Positions 33,858 through 43,395 of a DNA stretch of 64,000 nucleotides are shown here, in pieces; positions within the stretch are counted from its first letter, which is position 1, and each line of letters begins with the position of its first letter. The position numbers and the translations under genes are program-made. The DNA is from Paraflavitalea soli (GTDB lineage Bacteria; Bacteroidota; Bacteroidia; Chitinophagales; Chitinophagaceae). The notes below the pieces were generated by a model that saw only the letters and a program-made list of their open reading frames with translations, had not been told where the DNA came from and ran no database searches. The stretch spans positions 5,274,546 to 5,338,545 of the forward strand of contig NZ_CP032157.1 of assembly GCF_003555545.1 (NCBI RefSeq). Reading direction: 5' to 3'.

Positions 33858-34976
33858 ATGCGTATTGGTATTGTTTGTTATCCAACGTTCGGTGGTAGTG
33901 GTGTACTGGCAACAGAACTGGGGAAAGCCCTGGCAGATAAAGGCCACCAGGTACACTTTATTACGTACCAGCAACCGGTGAGATTGAGTGAGTTCAATGC
34001 TAATATATTCTACCACGAAGTGAGGGTACCGCACTATCCGTTATTTGATTATCCCCCCTATGAAACAGCGCTGGCAAGCACCATGGTCGATGTGATCGTG
34101 AACAGCAATATTGACCTGCTGCATGTGCATTATGCCGTTCCCCATGCTTCTGCGGCTTATATGGCCAAGATGATCCTGGAGAAGCAGGGAAAGAAGATAC
34201 CGGTGGTCACCACGCTGCACGGTACAGATATTACGCTGGTGGGTAAAGACAAGACCTTTGCGCCGGTAGTTACTTTTTCCATCAATGAAAGTGATGCGAT
34301 CACTGCAGTATCCAATAACCTGCGCGATGAAACGTATAAGAACTTCAAGATCGGTAAGGAAATAGAGGTGATCCAGAACTTTGTGGATGTAAAACGGTTC
34401 AATAAAAAACCGATCGATGCATTCCGTCGGGTGATTGCTCCCAATGGAGAGAAGATCTTACTGCATGCCTCTAACTTCCGGAAGTTAAAGCGTGTGCAGG
34501 ATGTGGTATTGATATTTGCTGAAACGGTAAAGAAAGTGCCCAGCAAATTATTGTTTGTAGGGGATGGCCCGGAACGTCCGGCTGCGGAGAGCCTATGCCG
34601 TGAACTGGGCATCTGCGATGAAACGCGGTTTGTAGGAAAACAAGAACAGATGGAAGATATATTGGCGATTGCCGATCTGTTCCTGCTTACTTCCGACTAT
34701 GAAAGCTTTGGCCTGGCAGCGCTGGAAGCCATGGCAGCGGGTGTGCCGGTCATTTCTACGAATGCGGGTGGTTTGCCGGAGATCAATGTACATGGACAAA
34801 CGGGCTACCTGGCTAATGTGGGAGACGTAAACACCATGGGCAGGTATGCGATAGAACTCTTATCAGACGCTGAGAAATTACAGCAGTTTAAACTCAATGC
34901 GGCAGCCCATGCCCGCCTGTTCGATATTGACAGGATCGTACCTCAGTATGAGGCCTTATACAATCGGTTTCTGTAG
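33858..34976 (+). CDS. bshA: N-acetyl-alpha-D-glucosaminyl L-malate synthase BshA
   Basis: BshA performs the first step of bacillithiol synthesis, joining GlcNAc from UDP-GlcNAc to L-malate. The product of 372 residues is a GT4 glycosyltransferase starting MRIGIVCYPTFGGSGVLATELGKALA, with VHYAVPHASAAYMAK, VTTLHGTDITLVG, FVDVKRF, NFRKLKRV, FVGDGPERP and the UDP-sugar motif SDYESFGLAALEAMAAGVPVI. The YPTFGGSGV and HGTDITLVG segments set BshA apart from other GT4 enzymes. Bacillithiol as the low-molecular-weight thiol fits Bacteroidota and connects functionally with the sulfur genes farther right, though bshB and bshC are not in this window. Confidence 0.95.
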   Translation: MRIGIVCYPTFGGSGVLATELGKALADKGHQVHFITYQQPVRLSEFNANIFYHEVRVPHYPLFDYPPYETALASTMVDVIVNSNIDLLHVHYAVPHASAAYMAKMILEKQGKKIPVVTTLHGTDITLVGKDKTFAPVVTFSINESDAITAVSNNLRDETYKNFKIGKEIEVIQNFVDVKRFNKKPIDAFRRVIAPNGEKILLHASNFRKLKRVQDVVLIFAETVKKVPSKLLFVGDGPERPAAESLCRELGICDETRFVGKQEQMEDILAIADLFLLTSDYESFGLAALEAMAAGVPVISTNAGGLPEINVHGQTGYLANVGDVNTMGRYAIELLSDAEKLQQFKLNAAAHARLFDIDRIVPQYEALYNRFL

Positions 34977-35000
34977 ATCGCTGAACGTTCCTTACAAAGA

Positions 35001-35023
35001 AAAACCCCGCTGCGGGCGGGGTT
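35001..35023 (-). terminator. Rho-independent terminator
   Basis: An 8-bp perfect stem (AACCCCGC / GCGGGGTT) with a 5-nt loop is followed on the minus strand by TTTCTTTG after the stem's own T pair. It ends the EnvC-like transcript and may also stop bshA. Confidence 0.8.
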
Positions 35024-35028
35024 AAATA

Positions 35029-36351
35029 TCATCGTCTCCTGATCCAGGGCTCGGGATCGAGGTTGCGGGTATCCTGCATTAACACAAATTCGATCTCCCC
35101 ATTTCCTTCGCTATTGGAAGCTGCTTTACCCAGCACCTGGCCGGCTTTTACCTGTTGGTTCCTGCCCACTGTCACGGAATTGAGGTTGCTATAAGTAGTA
35201 AAGTATTTACCGTGTCGCACAAATACAGCACTGCTGCCATCTACTTCGAATACGGAAATAACTTCTCCGTCAAATACAGCTTTTACTGCCGCCCCCTCTT
35301 CTGTTTCGAGGGTAAGGCCCGGATTATTGCCGGTAATTTTCAACTCAGCAATCCGGTAAGGACCAAAATGGATCTTGATCTGGCCTTTGTCTACTGGCCA
35401 GGGCAGTTTACCACGGTTCTTTTCAAAATTATCGGAGATCAACTCACCTTCCGGTGTAGCATCAAACACGCTTTTTGATTTGACGGGCGCTGGTTTGGCA
35501 GGCGTATTGTTAGCTGCGGTAGTATTGGGGTTGGGACTGGTAGTAGCGGGGTTGGCAGCTGCTTTCTTAGCAGCAGCTGCTGCTGCGGCAGCCTCTTCTT
35601 TTTCCCGGCGTTTTGCTTCAGCCCGTGCTTTATCGGCCTCCCGGCGGATAGCTGCCATGATACCGTCGCGCAGTTTTTTATCTGCCCGTTGCTTATCGGT
35701 AAGCTCTTTGGTCAATTCCCGCTCGCGGGTCTTCAGCTTATTTACGATCTCATCTTTTTCTTTACGTTCTTCCACCAGCACTACTTTTTCCTTTTGCTGT
35801 TCTACCAGGGCATCGCTTTTGCGCTTTTGGGTAGTTTCCAGCCCGGTGATCTTTCCCTGCAGCAACAACTGGGTGTTTTTAATAGAAGTAGCCTGCTGTT
35901 CGCGATACTGGCGGTAGGACTTCAGGTACTCGATCCGCTTCAATGCATCGTTGAAACTGGCGGCAGAGAATATGAAGTTCAGGAAGTCATAGTTGCTGCG
36001 GTTCTTATAGGCATATACCACGCTTTTTTCGTACTGGGTCTTCAAGGTATCGAGTTCCTGCTTCAGGCGGGTGATCTCGTTGCGCGACTGGCTGATATTG
36101 TTCTGGATCACATTGATCTGATCATTGATGTTGTTGATGGCCTGCTCGCGAAGGCGCAACTTTTTTGTAATGAGGGATAACTGACCCAGACCGGCTTTTT
36201 TATTTTTCTTCGTATCGTTCAAAGACTGCTTCAATTCATCTATTTCACGTTGAATATCAGCCTGTTTCTTTTTCAGGTCATCACTGGTTTGTGCCAGCAG
36301 GGAGCCGGAAAAAGCGAGGATCAGGAAACAGGAAAATAGTGTTTTGAGCAT
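35029..36351 (-). CDS. EnvC-like murein hydrolase activator with degenerate LytM domain
   Basis: The product of 440 residues has a signal peptide (LFSCFLILAFSGSLLAQ), two long coiled-coil segments (about residues 25-115 and 155-255), an Ala/Lys- and Asn/Pro-rich linker (about 255-300), and a C-terminal LytM fold (about 315-440). Catalytic LytM enzymes need HxGxD and HLHFE motifs; here the equivalent positions read NNPGLTLE and GEIEFVL, so zinc binding is lost. This matches EnvC/NlpD-type activators that switch on amidases at division. It is the first of several minus-strand envelope genes with a 95-bp gap behind the DUF4292 gene. Confidence 0.87.
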   Translation of the reverse strand: MLKTLFSCFLILAFSGSLLAQTSDDLKKKQADIQREIDELKQSLNDTKKNKKAGLGQLSLITKKLRLREQAINNINDQINVIQNNISQSRNEITRLKQELDTLKTQYEKSVVYAYKNRSNYDFLNFIFSAASFNDALKRIEYLKSYRQYREQQATSIKNTQLLLQGKITGLETTQKRKSDALVEQQKEKVVLVEERKEKDEIVNKLKTRERELTKELTDKQRADKKLRDGIMAAIRREADKARAEAKRREKEEAAAAAAAAKKAAANPATTSPNPNTTAANNTPAKPAPVKSKSVFDATPEGELISDNFEKNRGKLPWPVDKGQIKIHFGPYRIAELKITGNNPGLTLETEEGAAVKAVFDGEVISVFEVDGSSAVFVRHGKYFTTYSNLNSVTVGRNQQVKAGQVLGKAASNSEGNGEIEFVLMQDTRNLDPEPWIRRR

Positions 36352-36446
36352 GTCGGAACTTTTTACACGTTAAAAAAGCGGTTATACCAGGCTACAATCT
36401 ATACAGCAACGCCCGGGGATGCCTAAAGATTGTATATCTATAACGT

Positions 36447-37280
36447 TTATTGACGTTTATAATTTTTCGGAATAGGGAACGGAAAGCTTAATTGTTCGTT
36501 AATAAAATCAAACTGCTTGAATTGGAGCTCTACCTCGAGCTTCGATTTTTCAGATACCACGATCTTGCGGTATTTGGCAAAATTGATCCCATTCTTAGCC
36601 TCATAATCGCCATAAGTGATATCACAGGTACGGGCCCTTATCACATCCACATCGTCCAGCTTGCTGTGCTGGGGGGCATAATCGTTCCTGAATACAGTAA
36701 GAAAATGCTTGAAAAGAGCACCTACGCTCATCAGGGAAATGGTCTTTTCTTCGTTTTTATAAGATACAATATTGCTATCCAGGTATATGGGATTGCCCAT
36801 AAACAGGTCCTGCATTTCCTTAAAAGAGAAGGGGATCTTGGTGACCTCCTGGAGGTATTCGATAGACCGCAGTTGAACGAGCTTGTCCATTTTGTACAGC
36901 ACTTTCACACTATCCTTTGTCACCATGGCCCTTAGCGCTTCTCCAATAATGGTGTTGACAATGATCCAGATAGCGCTATCCTTCTGCAGCCTCACATTGG
37001 CGGTAAAATCGAGTTTCTTGCCGTCAGCTCCTTTATAATCTACTTTCACTTTGGCCGTCATGGAGCGGAAATTGCTGATGCGGTTGTTTTGAACAGCCTG
37101 GAAAACCTGCTGTATGTATTTGGTAGAATCGACCTTTCTGTCTACTTCCGGCACCACTACTACTACGGTAGTATCCTTTTTGGTAATTGCGGTCTGGATC
37201 TTCCTGGTAGACCGGCAACTACTCGCCTGGATGGCTACAATCAGCACGGCCAACAGCCCTAACCATTTGATATATGTCAT
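36447..37280 (-). CDS. DUF4292 lipoprotein
   Basis: The product of 277 residues has a lipoprotein signal with the lipobox Cys in LIVAIQASSCRSTRKIQ. The DUF4292 body follows (NFRSMTAKVKVDYKGADGKKLDFTANVRL, DSAIWIIVNTIIGEALRAMVTKDSV, FKEMQDLFMGNP, ending QLSFPFPIPKNYKRQ). DUF4292 has a LolA/LolB-like half-barrel shape and is commonly found next to the EnvC-like gene and dut in Bacteroidota, as here. It may act in lipoprotein or lipid handling at the outer membrane; this is inferred only from fold resemblance. It starts 28 bp after dut. Confidence 0.85.
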   Translation of the reverse strand: MTYIKWLGLLAVLIVAIQASSCRSTRKIQTAITKKDTTVVVVVPEVDRKVDSTKYIQQVFQAVQNNRISNFRSMTAKVKVDYKGADGKKLDFTANVRLQKDSAIWIIVNTIIGEALRAMVTKDSVKVLYKMDKLVQLRSIEYLQEVTKIPFSFKEMQDLFMGNPIYLDSNIVSYKNEEKTISLMSVGALFKHFLTVFRNDYAPQHSKLDDVDVIRARTCDITYGDYEAKNGINFAKYRKIVVSEKSKLEVELQFKQFDFINEQLSFPFPIPKNYKRQ

Positions 37281-37307
37281 ATTATATATAGTTCAGAAAA
37301 CAGGTTA

Positions 37308-37751
37308 TCAGGACTTACCGGTGTGACCAAAACCGCCGGCATTACGCTCTGTCACGCCGATCTCAGTTACGGGCACCCAGGCTACCTGGCCCACGCTGTG
37401 CACCACCATTTGGGCAATGCGGTCGCCATGCTGAATGGTTTGTGGCTCGTGCGACAGGTTGATCAGGATAACCTTGACCTCACCCCGGTAATCAGCATCA
37501 ATGGTGCCAGGCGAATTTAAGCAGGTAAGGCCTTGTTTGATGGCAAGCCCGCTGCGTGGTCTCACCTGCGCTTCATAACCATCGGGCAGTTCGATGAACA
37601 GACCGGTGGGAATTAAAGAACGCTCAAGGGATTGAAGTACTATGGGCGCTTCCAGGTTGGCCCGCAGGTCCATACCAGCCGACCCGGCTGTACTGTATTC
37701 GGGTAAAGGATTGGACGATTGATTGATAATCTTTACTTGAATTTTTGGCAT
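37308..37751 (-). CDS. dut: dUTP diphosphatase
   Basis: The enzyme hydrolyses dUTP to dUMP and pyrophosphate, keeping uracil out of DNA and feeding thymidylate synthesis. The product of 147 residues shows all five trimeric dUTPase motifs: [48 protein letters not shown] and the C-terminal [13 protein letters not shown] arm. It sits between ispF upstream (18 bp) and the DUF4292 gene downstream (28 bp), so ispF-dut-DUF4292 is probably one transcript. Confidence 0.97.
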   Translation of the reverse strand: MPKIQVKIINQSSNPLPEYSTAGSAGMDLRANLEAPIVLQSLERSLIPTGLFIELPDGYEAQVRPRSGLAIKQGLTCLNSPGTIDADYRGEVKVILINLSHEPQTIQHGDRIAQMVVHSVGQVAWVPVTEIGVTERNAGGFGHTGKS

Positions 37752-37769
37752 GGCGCAAAGGTAAAGGAT

Positions 37770-38246
37770 TTAGGATTTTTGCAGCAGTACATTGGCATAG
37801 GCCACCAATCCCTCTTCCCGCCCCACAAATCCCATCTGTTCGGTGGTGGTGGCTTTTACAGAAACATCCTCTTCTGTAATTTCAAGGATGGCTGCTATCA
37901 CCTTGCGCATTTCCCCCGAATACTTCTTGATCTTGGGTGCTTCCAGGCATATGGAAGAATCCACATTTACTACTTTGTAATTTTTTGCTTTGATCAGGGT
38001 ATAGGTATGTTGGAGCAGGATCTTGCTGTCAATATCCTTATAGGCCAGATCGGTATTGGGAAAATGAATACCAATATCTCCCAATGCCAATGCACCCAGC
38101 AGTGCATCACAGATAGCATGCAGCAATACATCAGCATCACTATGCCCCAGGGCGCCCTTGTGATGGGGAATGTTTACACCACCTATCCATAATTGCCTGC
38201 CCTCAACCAACTGATGAAAATCTATGCCAAAACCTATACGGAACAT
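37770..38246 (-). CDS. ispF: 2-C-methyl-D-erythritol 2,4-cyclodiphosphate synthase
   Basis: IspF cyclises CDP-methylerythritol-2-phosphate in the non-mevalonate isoprenoid pathway. The product of 158 residues begins FRIGFGIDFHQLVEGRQLWIGG, with the zinc-binding D-x-H, then GHSDADVLLHAICDALLGALALGDIG, the FPNTD loop, and EQMGFVGREEGLVAYANVLL at the C-terminus. Its length is standard. It opens the probable ispF-dut-DUF4292 transcript. No ispD gene is adjacent. The AT-rich spacer upstream contains a degenerate short repeat. Confidence 0.96.
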   Translation of the reverse strand: MFRIGFGIDFHQLVEGRQLWIGGVNIPHHKGALGHSDADVLLHAICDALLGALALGDIGIHFPNTDLAYKDIDSKILLQHTYTLIKAKNYKVVNVDSSICLEAPKIKKYSGEMRKVIAAILEITEEDVSVKATTTEQMGFVGREEGLVAYANVLLQKS

Positions 38247-38283
38247 GAATTTGAGGATTAGTTAATTTGAAAAATTGATAATG
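38247..38283. repeat. Degenerate AATTTGA-type repeat
   Basis: Imperfect units (GAATTTGAGGATTAG, TTAATTTGAAAAATTG, ATAATG) lie directly upstream of the ispF start, similar to 29584-29620. Confidence 0.4.
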
Positions 38284-38350
38284 CCCGAAGGTTATGGTTC
38301 AACATTCTGTGCCAAACCGCTGCCCCGGCCTTTCCATTGTCGCAATAAAA

Positions 38351-38375
38351 AAGCGCTCCGGAGTCCGGAGCGCTT
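38351..38375 (-). terminator. Rho-independent terminator of porV
   Basis: An 11-bp perfect stem (AAGCGCTCCGG / CCGGAGCGCTT) with a 3-nt loop is followed by TTTT on the minus strand, 30 bp after the porV stop codon. Confidence 0.9.
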
Positions 38376-38404
38376 CAAATATATTCAATAAATAGCAGCT
38401 GCGC

Positions 38405-39601
38405 TTAATTGCCTGTGGTACTGCCACTATTATCCAGGTCAAATACCAATCCAAAACGAAGGGTATTAGACAATGGATTTCTATTTACACCAGAACCTGA
38501 AGGTACCAGGTAAGAGAAGTTAAGACCAAATACGTTGTATTTAAGGCCCAGGCCCACTGTGAAATATTTGCGGTTACCCTTATCCTTATCTTCATAAAAA
38601 TAACCTGCCCGTACAAAGAACTGGTCATTGTAGCTATATTCAGCTCCCAAGGATACCTGGAACTCTTTCAGCTCTTCACTGAAACCACCGGGTGCATCGC
38701 CAAAAGAACTGAACCAGCTGCCAACGGCGCCCTTATCTCTGTATTTAGCAACGAGGATAGTATTTACGCTATCATCATAATTGGAATTACCTGTATTGCT
38801 AAATTGAGGTGGTGTAGGTACCAACAGTTTGTGGATGTCAACACCAAACTGGATCTTATTGGTCTCATCGATCGCAGCTGTATAGGTAGTACCGAGGCTC
38901 AGGTTAGCAGGAATATAATCCCTTTGTTGTGCATCATTGGTATAACCAACTTTGCCACCCAGGTTACTTAGCACAGCGCCGAATGCCCAGCCATTACCTG
39001 ACTCACGAACACCATTATAGTAAAAAGAAAGATCACCGGCTACTGTGCTACCTGCTTTATAAGCGGTACCTGTAGAAGGGGCGCCTGCAGCCAGATTGGA
39101 ATTGATATAACGTAATGCTATACCAAGACCGATCTTATCTGATAATTTACGGGAATAACCAACATCCACACCAAACTCACGTGGACGGCCATCGCCCCAA
39201 TAATCACCATTGGGGTTGGTAAATTGAATATTACCAAGGCTAAAGTACCTGACGGAAGCAGATATGGCCTGAAATTCATCCAGCTTATAATAACCGGCTA
39301 AAGCCAACAGGTATACATCATTCAGTCCAAGGTCTTTTAACCAGGGAGTATACGTGAGGCCAACACTAAAATTTTTCTGGGCAAAGGGTGTTTTAGCGAG
39401 ATTCCAGAAGGCAGAATTAGCATCAGGAGAGGTAGCTACACCAAGATCACCCATACCACCGGCCCTTGCATCAGGGGATATCCGTAAGAAGGGAACAGCC
39501 GTAGTGACCACATTGATGGGCTGTGTATCCTGAGCAGTCAAAGAATTCAACCCCGCCATTAACATTAAAGCAGCAGTCAGTTTAAAGGTCTTTCGTTTCA
39601 T
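38405..39601 (-). CDS. porV: Type IX secretion outer-membrane protein PorV
   Basis: PorV (LptO) shuttles cargo from the type IX translocon to the PorU sortase. The product of 398 residues has a signal peptide (LTAALMLMAGLNSLTAQ), then the PorV signature VPFLRISPDARAGGMGDLGVATSPDANSAFWN and a 14-stranded FadL-like barrel ending NTLRFGLVFDLD. Its position directly after porU on the same strand agrees with porU-porV linkage known from Flavobacterium and Porphyromonas. It is separated from porU by 190 bp, with its own terminator downstream. Confidence 0.95.
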   Translation of the reverse strand: MKRKTFKLTAALMLMAGLNSLTAQDTQPINVVTTAVPFLRISPDARAGGMGDLGVATSPDANSAFWNLAKTPFAQKNFSVGLTYTPWLKDLGLNDVYLLALAGYYKLDEFQAISASVRYFSLGNIQFTNPNGDYWGDGRPREFGVDVGYSRKLSDKIGLGIALRYINSNLAAGAPSTGTAYKAGSTVAGDLSFYYNGVRESGNGWAFGAVLSNLGGKVGYTNDAQQRDYIPANLSLGTTYTAAIDETNKIQFGVDIHKLLVPTPPQFSNTGNSNYDDSVNTILVAKYRDKGAVGSWFSSFGDAPGGFSEELKEFQVSLGAEYSYNDQFFVRAGYFYEDKDKGNRKYFTVGLGLKYNVFGLNFSYLVPSGSGVNRNPLSNTLRFGLVFDLDNSGSTTGN

Positions 39602-39791
39602 ACATGAGTATTTGTCTTGTTTTAAGGAATTTCGCCGACAGCAAATGCGATCAATAATTACAATAAAAAGAATCAGGTTCGGATTGTGCTAGTTTTGGCA
39701 AGATGGCCTTGCTGAGGCGAATAAAACTTTAAGAGTAGAATATCAAATCAATAGGCGGTTGAAATATGAGTGCCAAAAATACAAATACTAA

Positions 39792-42700
39792 TTACAATAT
39801 AAACAATTTTTCTAGTTTTTGGGCGGATTTACCGTCCATTGTTTGTACCCGTAACCGGTAAATGTATACCCCGCGACCGATTTTACTTCCATATTCATCG
39901 CGCCCATCCCATTCCACCTCACTCGAACGGTTGCCAGGTGAAAATATTGTACGCCGTATGGTCTTCACCAATTTACCGGTTACGGTAAATACCTGAATAT
40001 CCACGTATAATTCCTCACCCGGTCGGTTATGCTCAAACCAGAAAACGGTGCGGGTTGTGAACGGATTCGGGTAGTTCAATACATGTTCCAGCGATAAATT
40101 CTGCTGGTTGAGCACCCTGAACTCAAGGGTTACCTCATTGGAATTATTGGCTGCATCCCATGCCTTAATAGTAAGGGTATGAGGACCTTCTGTTAATCCC
40201 GGCAACTGAAAACGTACCGTTCCTTTCCGGAAATTGTCCAGGTCGCTTTCATAAAAATCATTTAATATGAATGATTGCTGCTGATTGTGATCCAGTATGG
40301 CAACGAGGTCATGACCAATTCCTGTGCCCATAATATTGATGCCGGAAGAATCGGCCAGCTTTACCAGCAAAATCGGTCTGTCATTACTGATACTACCGCT
40401 AATAAATTTTTCATCATTGAGGTAAGCCCTGATCTGCGGGCCTTCCCGGTCGGAAGTGCTATCACCCGATCCTCCCACAATTATATTAGTAAAAGCGCCA
40501 TTGCCATCCACCTTTCCATTATCTGTATAGTAACTGATCTTACCGTTGCCAAATTGATAGTTTATGTCTTTAGGAACCACAAACCGAACGGTGAACTGGC
40601 CATTATTGACCTTGGCTTTGCCTTTAAAAAGGGTGTTTTTTTGCAGCTGAAAAGCCACCGGCTGGCTGCCGGGATCATTGCCCAGGGTATTTATATTTTG
40701 AGCTTTGTCAAATACAGTGGCATTGACGGTGCCATTAAAATCATTTAATAACTGGCCGCTGGCATCTGTAACCTGTCCGCTAATAGTGTATTCGGTGAGG
40801 GCCTTGAGGGTATCGGGCCTGGCGGCTACCGGCACACTATTAATAGTAGTGGTTTGCACGGTGTGGACAGGAAAGGCCAGGGTCATGGCCGGATCTCCCA
40901 GCAAGGTGAATTTGCGGTTATTGATCACATCGCCGGAAAGAGTATAAGTAACGTTTTTAGCCCTCCGCACAGCTTCCCCCAGGGAAAGGTAATGGCCGTC
41001 TGGCTGCTTTTGTAAAGCCGTTTCCACATAATTTTTGTTCATGACGCGGTTACTGAAAGCAAACACCAGCCGGGTAGTGGTCATGAGTGCTATAGCCCCT
41101 GTTTTTTCCCGTAGTAAGAGGTTTTCACCGATAGAACTGATCAGGGGATTATCGTAGGGGGCCACATCGCAGGTGGCGGTAATAAATAAGGGCAGCTTAT
41201 CGGCATTATTAAAGGTGTTGATAATATCCTGGTCCAGCACCACCTCTTCTGCCAACCTTCGATACCCTCCATGCCCGCTGTAGTTCCAGATAAGGGTTCC
41301 ACTGAAAAGCTGGTTGCTGATGGCGAGGTTTACATCCGGGTAACGGCTTCCCCCCGCCCCACTTTCCTGGTGAAAAGCATCGAGGTAGATCTTCCCGGTA
41401 TTAAATACCGGCGCCACTGCTGCCGCTGACTGTGTAATGATCTCAGCATCCTGCAGATGGAGGTTATTATCCTCATCATCCGCCACAAAACTGAGCTCAT
41501 TGCGCCAGGCGCCCAGGCTTTTAGGCTGGTGGTAGCCTATGATCTTATCTATTATGGCCTGGGCCTCCCGTTCGTGGCGGGCAGGAATGCGGCCGATACC
41601 TATATCCAGCAGGTAGGTACCCGTGCCATTGATATCGTCTCCGTCATCGAGCAGGCCAAAAAAGTCATCGGAGGTATAAGTAGCCAGGGGGTCCAGTGAC
41701 GCAGGGCTCTCCCAGGCCGGCACCAGGTTGGTATTGTTGGTGATCCTTGCCTTATAATCAAAGGAGGCATCCCCCAATAGCAATAAATATTTAGCCCGTT
41801 TGGTACTATCGCCTCCAGCCCGGTCGTAGTACATCTTTACATAATCACGGATGGCCACCGGATCGGGTGTGCCGGAAGAGAATTCATTGAAAACCTGCTC
41901 AGCAGTGACAACTGTCACCCTCAGATGGTGGTTCTGCGTGTGAAACTGTGCCAGCCGCTGCGCCTGCGCCAGCAAAGAAGTATGGGTTACAATAATAAGA
42001 TCAGTCAACACCTGATTGTGGAGATTCTGGTTGGGCACCCTGCCCAAGGCCATTGGCGTCAATAACGCACTGGAACTGAATGCGACATACTCTCTTAATA
42101 CACTGCAATCGTTAACAAACCGCAGGTCGGCGCCATTGGGCAATACCTGCATCTGCACGGGCGCCAGCGGGTTGGTCACTTCCCAAACCCTGGTGGCAAC
42201 TGTTCCGCCCCTAATAGTAAAATTGCCCACATTCCCCCCGGCCACACTGTTCCAGTCGCGGAACAACAATTGGTTGTTTCCCGTAATAACCAGGTTGCGC
42301 CTGGTAAATAGCTCCAGCCAATCCAGCCATCCCTGGGCATTGGCGCTGCCAGGAGTATAGTCGAACCGCACGGCCAATTCATTTTGTATAGCAGTAAAAG
42401 TTCCGGAGGATGCTACCGTGCGGGCAAACTGGTCGTAGGGGCCGGTGGCCACCGGGGATATGTTCATAGCCAGTACAGGCTGGTTATTGATGGATATATT
42501 AAACCGGCCGGATGCGCCAAACGAACGCGCCAGACAACTGGCGGTGATCAGCCCGGGATCGGAGGTGATGGAAGACACGGGAAAGGTAAAAGTGCGGGTT
42601 TTCAATTTGCCCGGCGCATCGGCAAAATCCTCTCCAAACCATTGACGGCCACTGCTTAGCAGATTTACTGAATCCAATTCATAAAAGAATCGGTCGGAAA

Positions 42701-43220
42701 AAGTGGCAATGTTGATATTAGGTGAAAGAGCTGTCGTAGGCACAGGGATCCGTTTACCGGCTCCCCCGATGGTGAGGTAATAAAATGACTGTTCGCTGTA
42801 CACATTTTTCTGGTGGGAAAAACGTCTGTTGGCCGGATCACTGGTCCAGTGGTGAGGCCCCTCTGCATAGAACAGCAGGTAATCGGCGCCATTAAGCAAG
42901 CCATCTCCCCCATCTTCTACCCAGATAGCATTTTCCAGGAGGTCGTCTACCCGGGGCCCGTTGGCTTGTTCCGGAAGCATTTGCCCCCCGTTTCCAAACA
43001 ATCTTATGGAAGCAGACGATAAGGAGGCTGTATTGATGCCCAGGGAAGCCAGGAAAGGGAGGTCAATTTTGTAGACGCCGGGACCCGTAACAGCTATTTT
43101 ATACCAGTTCCCAACCGCCAGTACGGATTGTCCCGTATATGATCTTTGACCGGATGCAGGTAATGCTCCGGTTAGCACGGTTATTGCCAATAGGAAGGGG
43201 ATGATACAAGGACGGCCCAT
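39792..43220 (-). CDS. porU: Type IX secretion system sortase PorU
   Basis: PorU is the C25-family (gingipain-like) sortase that cuts the C-terminal sorting domain from cargo and attaches it to anionic LPS. The product of 1142 residues has a signal peptide (ITVLTGALPASGQ), an N-terminal beta domain, and the C25 core around residues 400-770, with the catalytic His in IWNYSGHGGYRR and Cys in ITATCDVAPYDNPL. Ig-like domains follow, and the protein ends with its own type A sorting domain (NYPNPFTTRTVF, KLVKTIRRTIFSPG, GVYIYRLRVQ, KLEKLFIL). It is divergent from gldJ. Confidence 0.96.
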   Translation of the reverse strand: MGRPCIIPFLLAITVLTGALPASGQRSYTGQSVLAVGNWYKIAVTGPGVYKIDLPFLASLGINTASLSSASIRLFGNGGQMLPEQANGPRVDDLLENAIWVEDGGDGLLNGADYLLFYAEGPHHWTSDPANRRFSHQKNVYSEQSFYYLTIGGAGKRIPVPTTALSPNINIATFSDRFFYELDSVNLLSSGRQWFGEDFADAPGKLKTRTFTFPVSSITSDPGLITASCLARSFGASGRFNISINNQPVLAMNISPVATGPYDQFARTVASSGTFTAIQNELAVRFDYTPGSANAQGWLDWLELFTRRNLVITGNNQLLFRDWNSVAGGNVGNFTIRGGTVATRVWEVTNPLAPVQMQVLPNGADLRFVNDCSVLREYVAFSSSALLTPMALGRVPNQNLHNQVLTDLIIVTHTSLLAQAQRLAQFHTQNHHLRVTVVTAEQVFNEFSSGTPDPVAIRDYVKMYYDRAGGDSTKRAKYLLLLGDASFDYKARITNNTNLVPAWESPASLDPLATYTSDDFFGLLDDGDDINGTGTYLLDIGIGRIPARHEREAQAIIDKIIGYHQPKSLGAWRNELSFVADDEDNNLHLQDAEIITQSAAAVAPVFNTGKIYLDAFHQESGAGGSRYPDVNLAISNQLFSGTLIWNYSGHGGYRRLAEEVVLDQDIINTFNNADKLPLFITATCDVAPYDNPLISSIGENLLLREKTGAIALMTTTRLVFAFSNRVMNKNYVETALQKQPDGHYLSLGEAVRRAKNVTYTLSGDVINNRKFTLLGDPAMTLAFPVHTVQTTTINSVPVAARPDTLKALTEYTISGQVTDASGQLLNDFNGTVNATVFDKAQNINTLGNDPGSQPVAFQLQKNTLFKGKAKVNNGQFTVRFVVPKDINYQFGNGKISYYTDNGKVDGNGAFTNIIVGGSGDSTSDREGPQIRAYLNDEKFISGSISNDRPILLVKLADSSGINIMGTGIGHDLVAILDHNQQQSFILNDFYESDLDNFRKGTVRFQLPGLTEGPHTLTIKAWDAANNSNEVTLEFRVLNQQNLSLEHVLNYPNPFTTRTVFWFEHNRPGEELYVDIQVFTVTGKLVKTIRRTIFSPGNRSSEVEWDGRDEYGSKIGRGVYIYRLRVQTMDGKSAQKLEKLFIL

Positions 43221-43395
43221 CGCTTCAAAAATAGCTCATTTTAAAGGTAATAAGTGTTACAGAAAAAGCTTGATTACATGAAAGTAGCTATATTCGCCAT
43301 CCGTCAGCCCTGTGGATAAACAGCCGGAAAAACTGTACAATATTTGCTTTAAAAGCACGTTTAACTTAATTGAACCAAAGGCAAAAGTTATCAAA

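Noticed and set aside
35520-35660. Low-complexity GCAGCAGCTGCTG stretch as a regulatory repeat
   Set aside because: It is explained by the Ala/Lys-rich linker of the EnvC-like protein.
40000-43000. Several long frames opposite porU, cysI, cysJ, cysD, cysN and the TonB receptor
   Set aside because: They mirror genes with strong family motifs on the other strand and have no domains, signals or start regions of their own.
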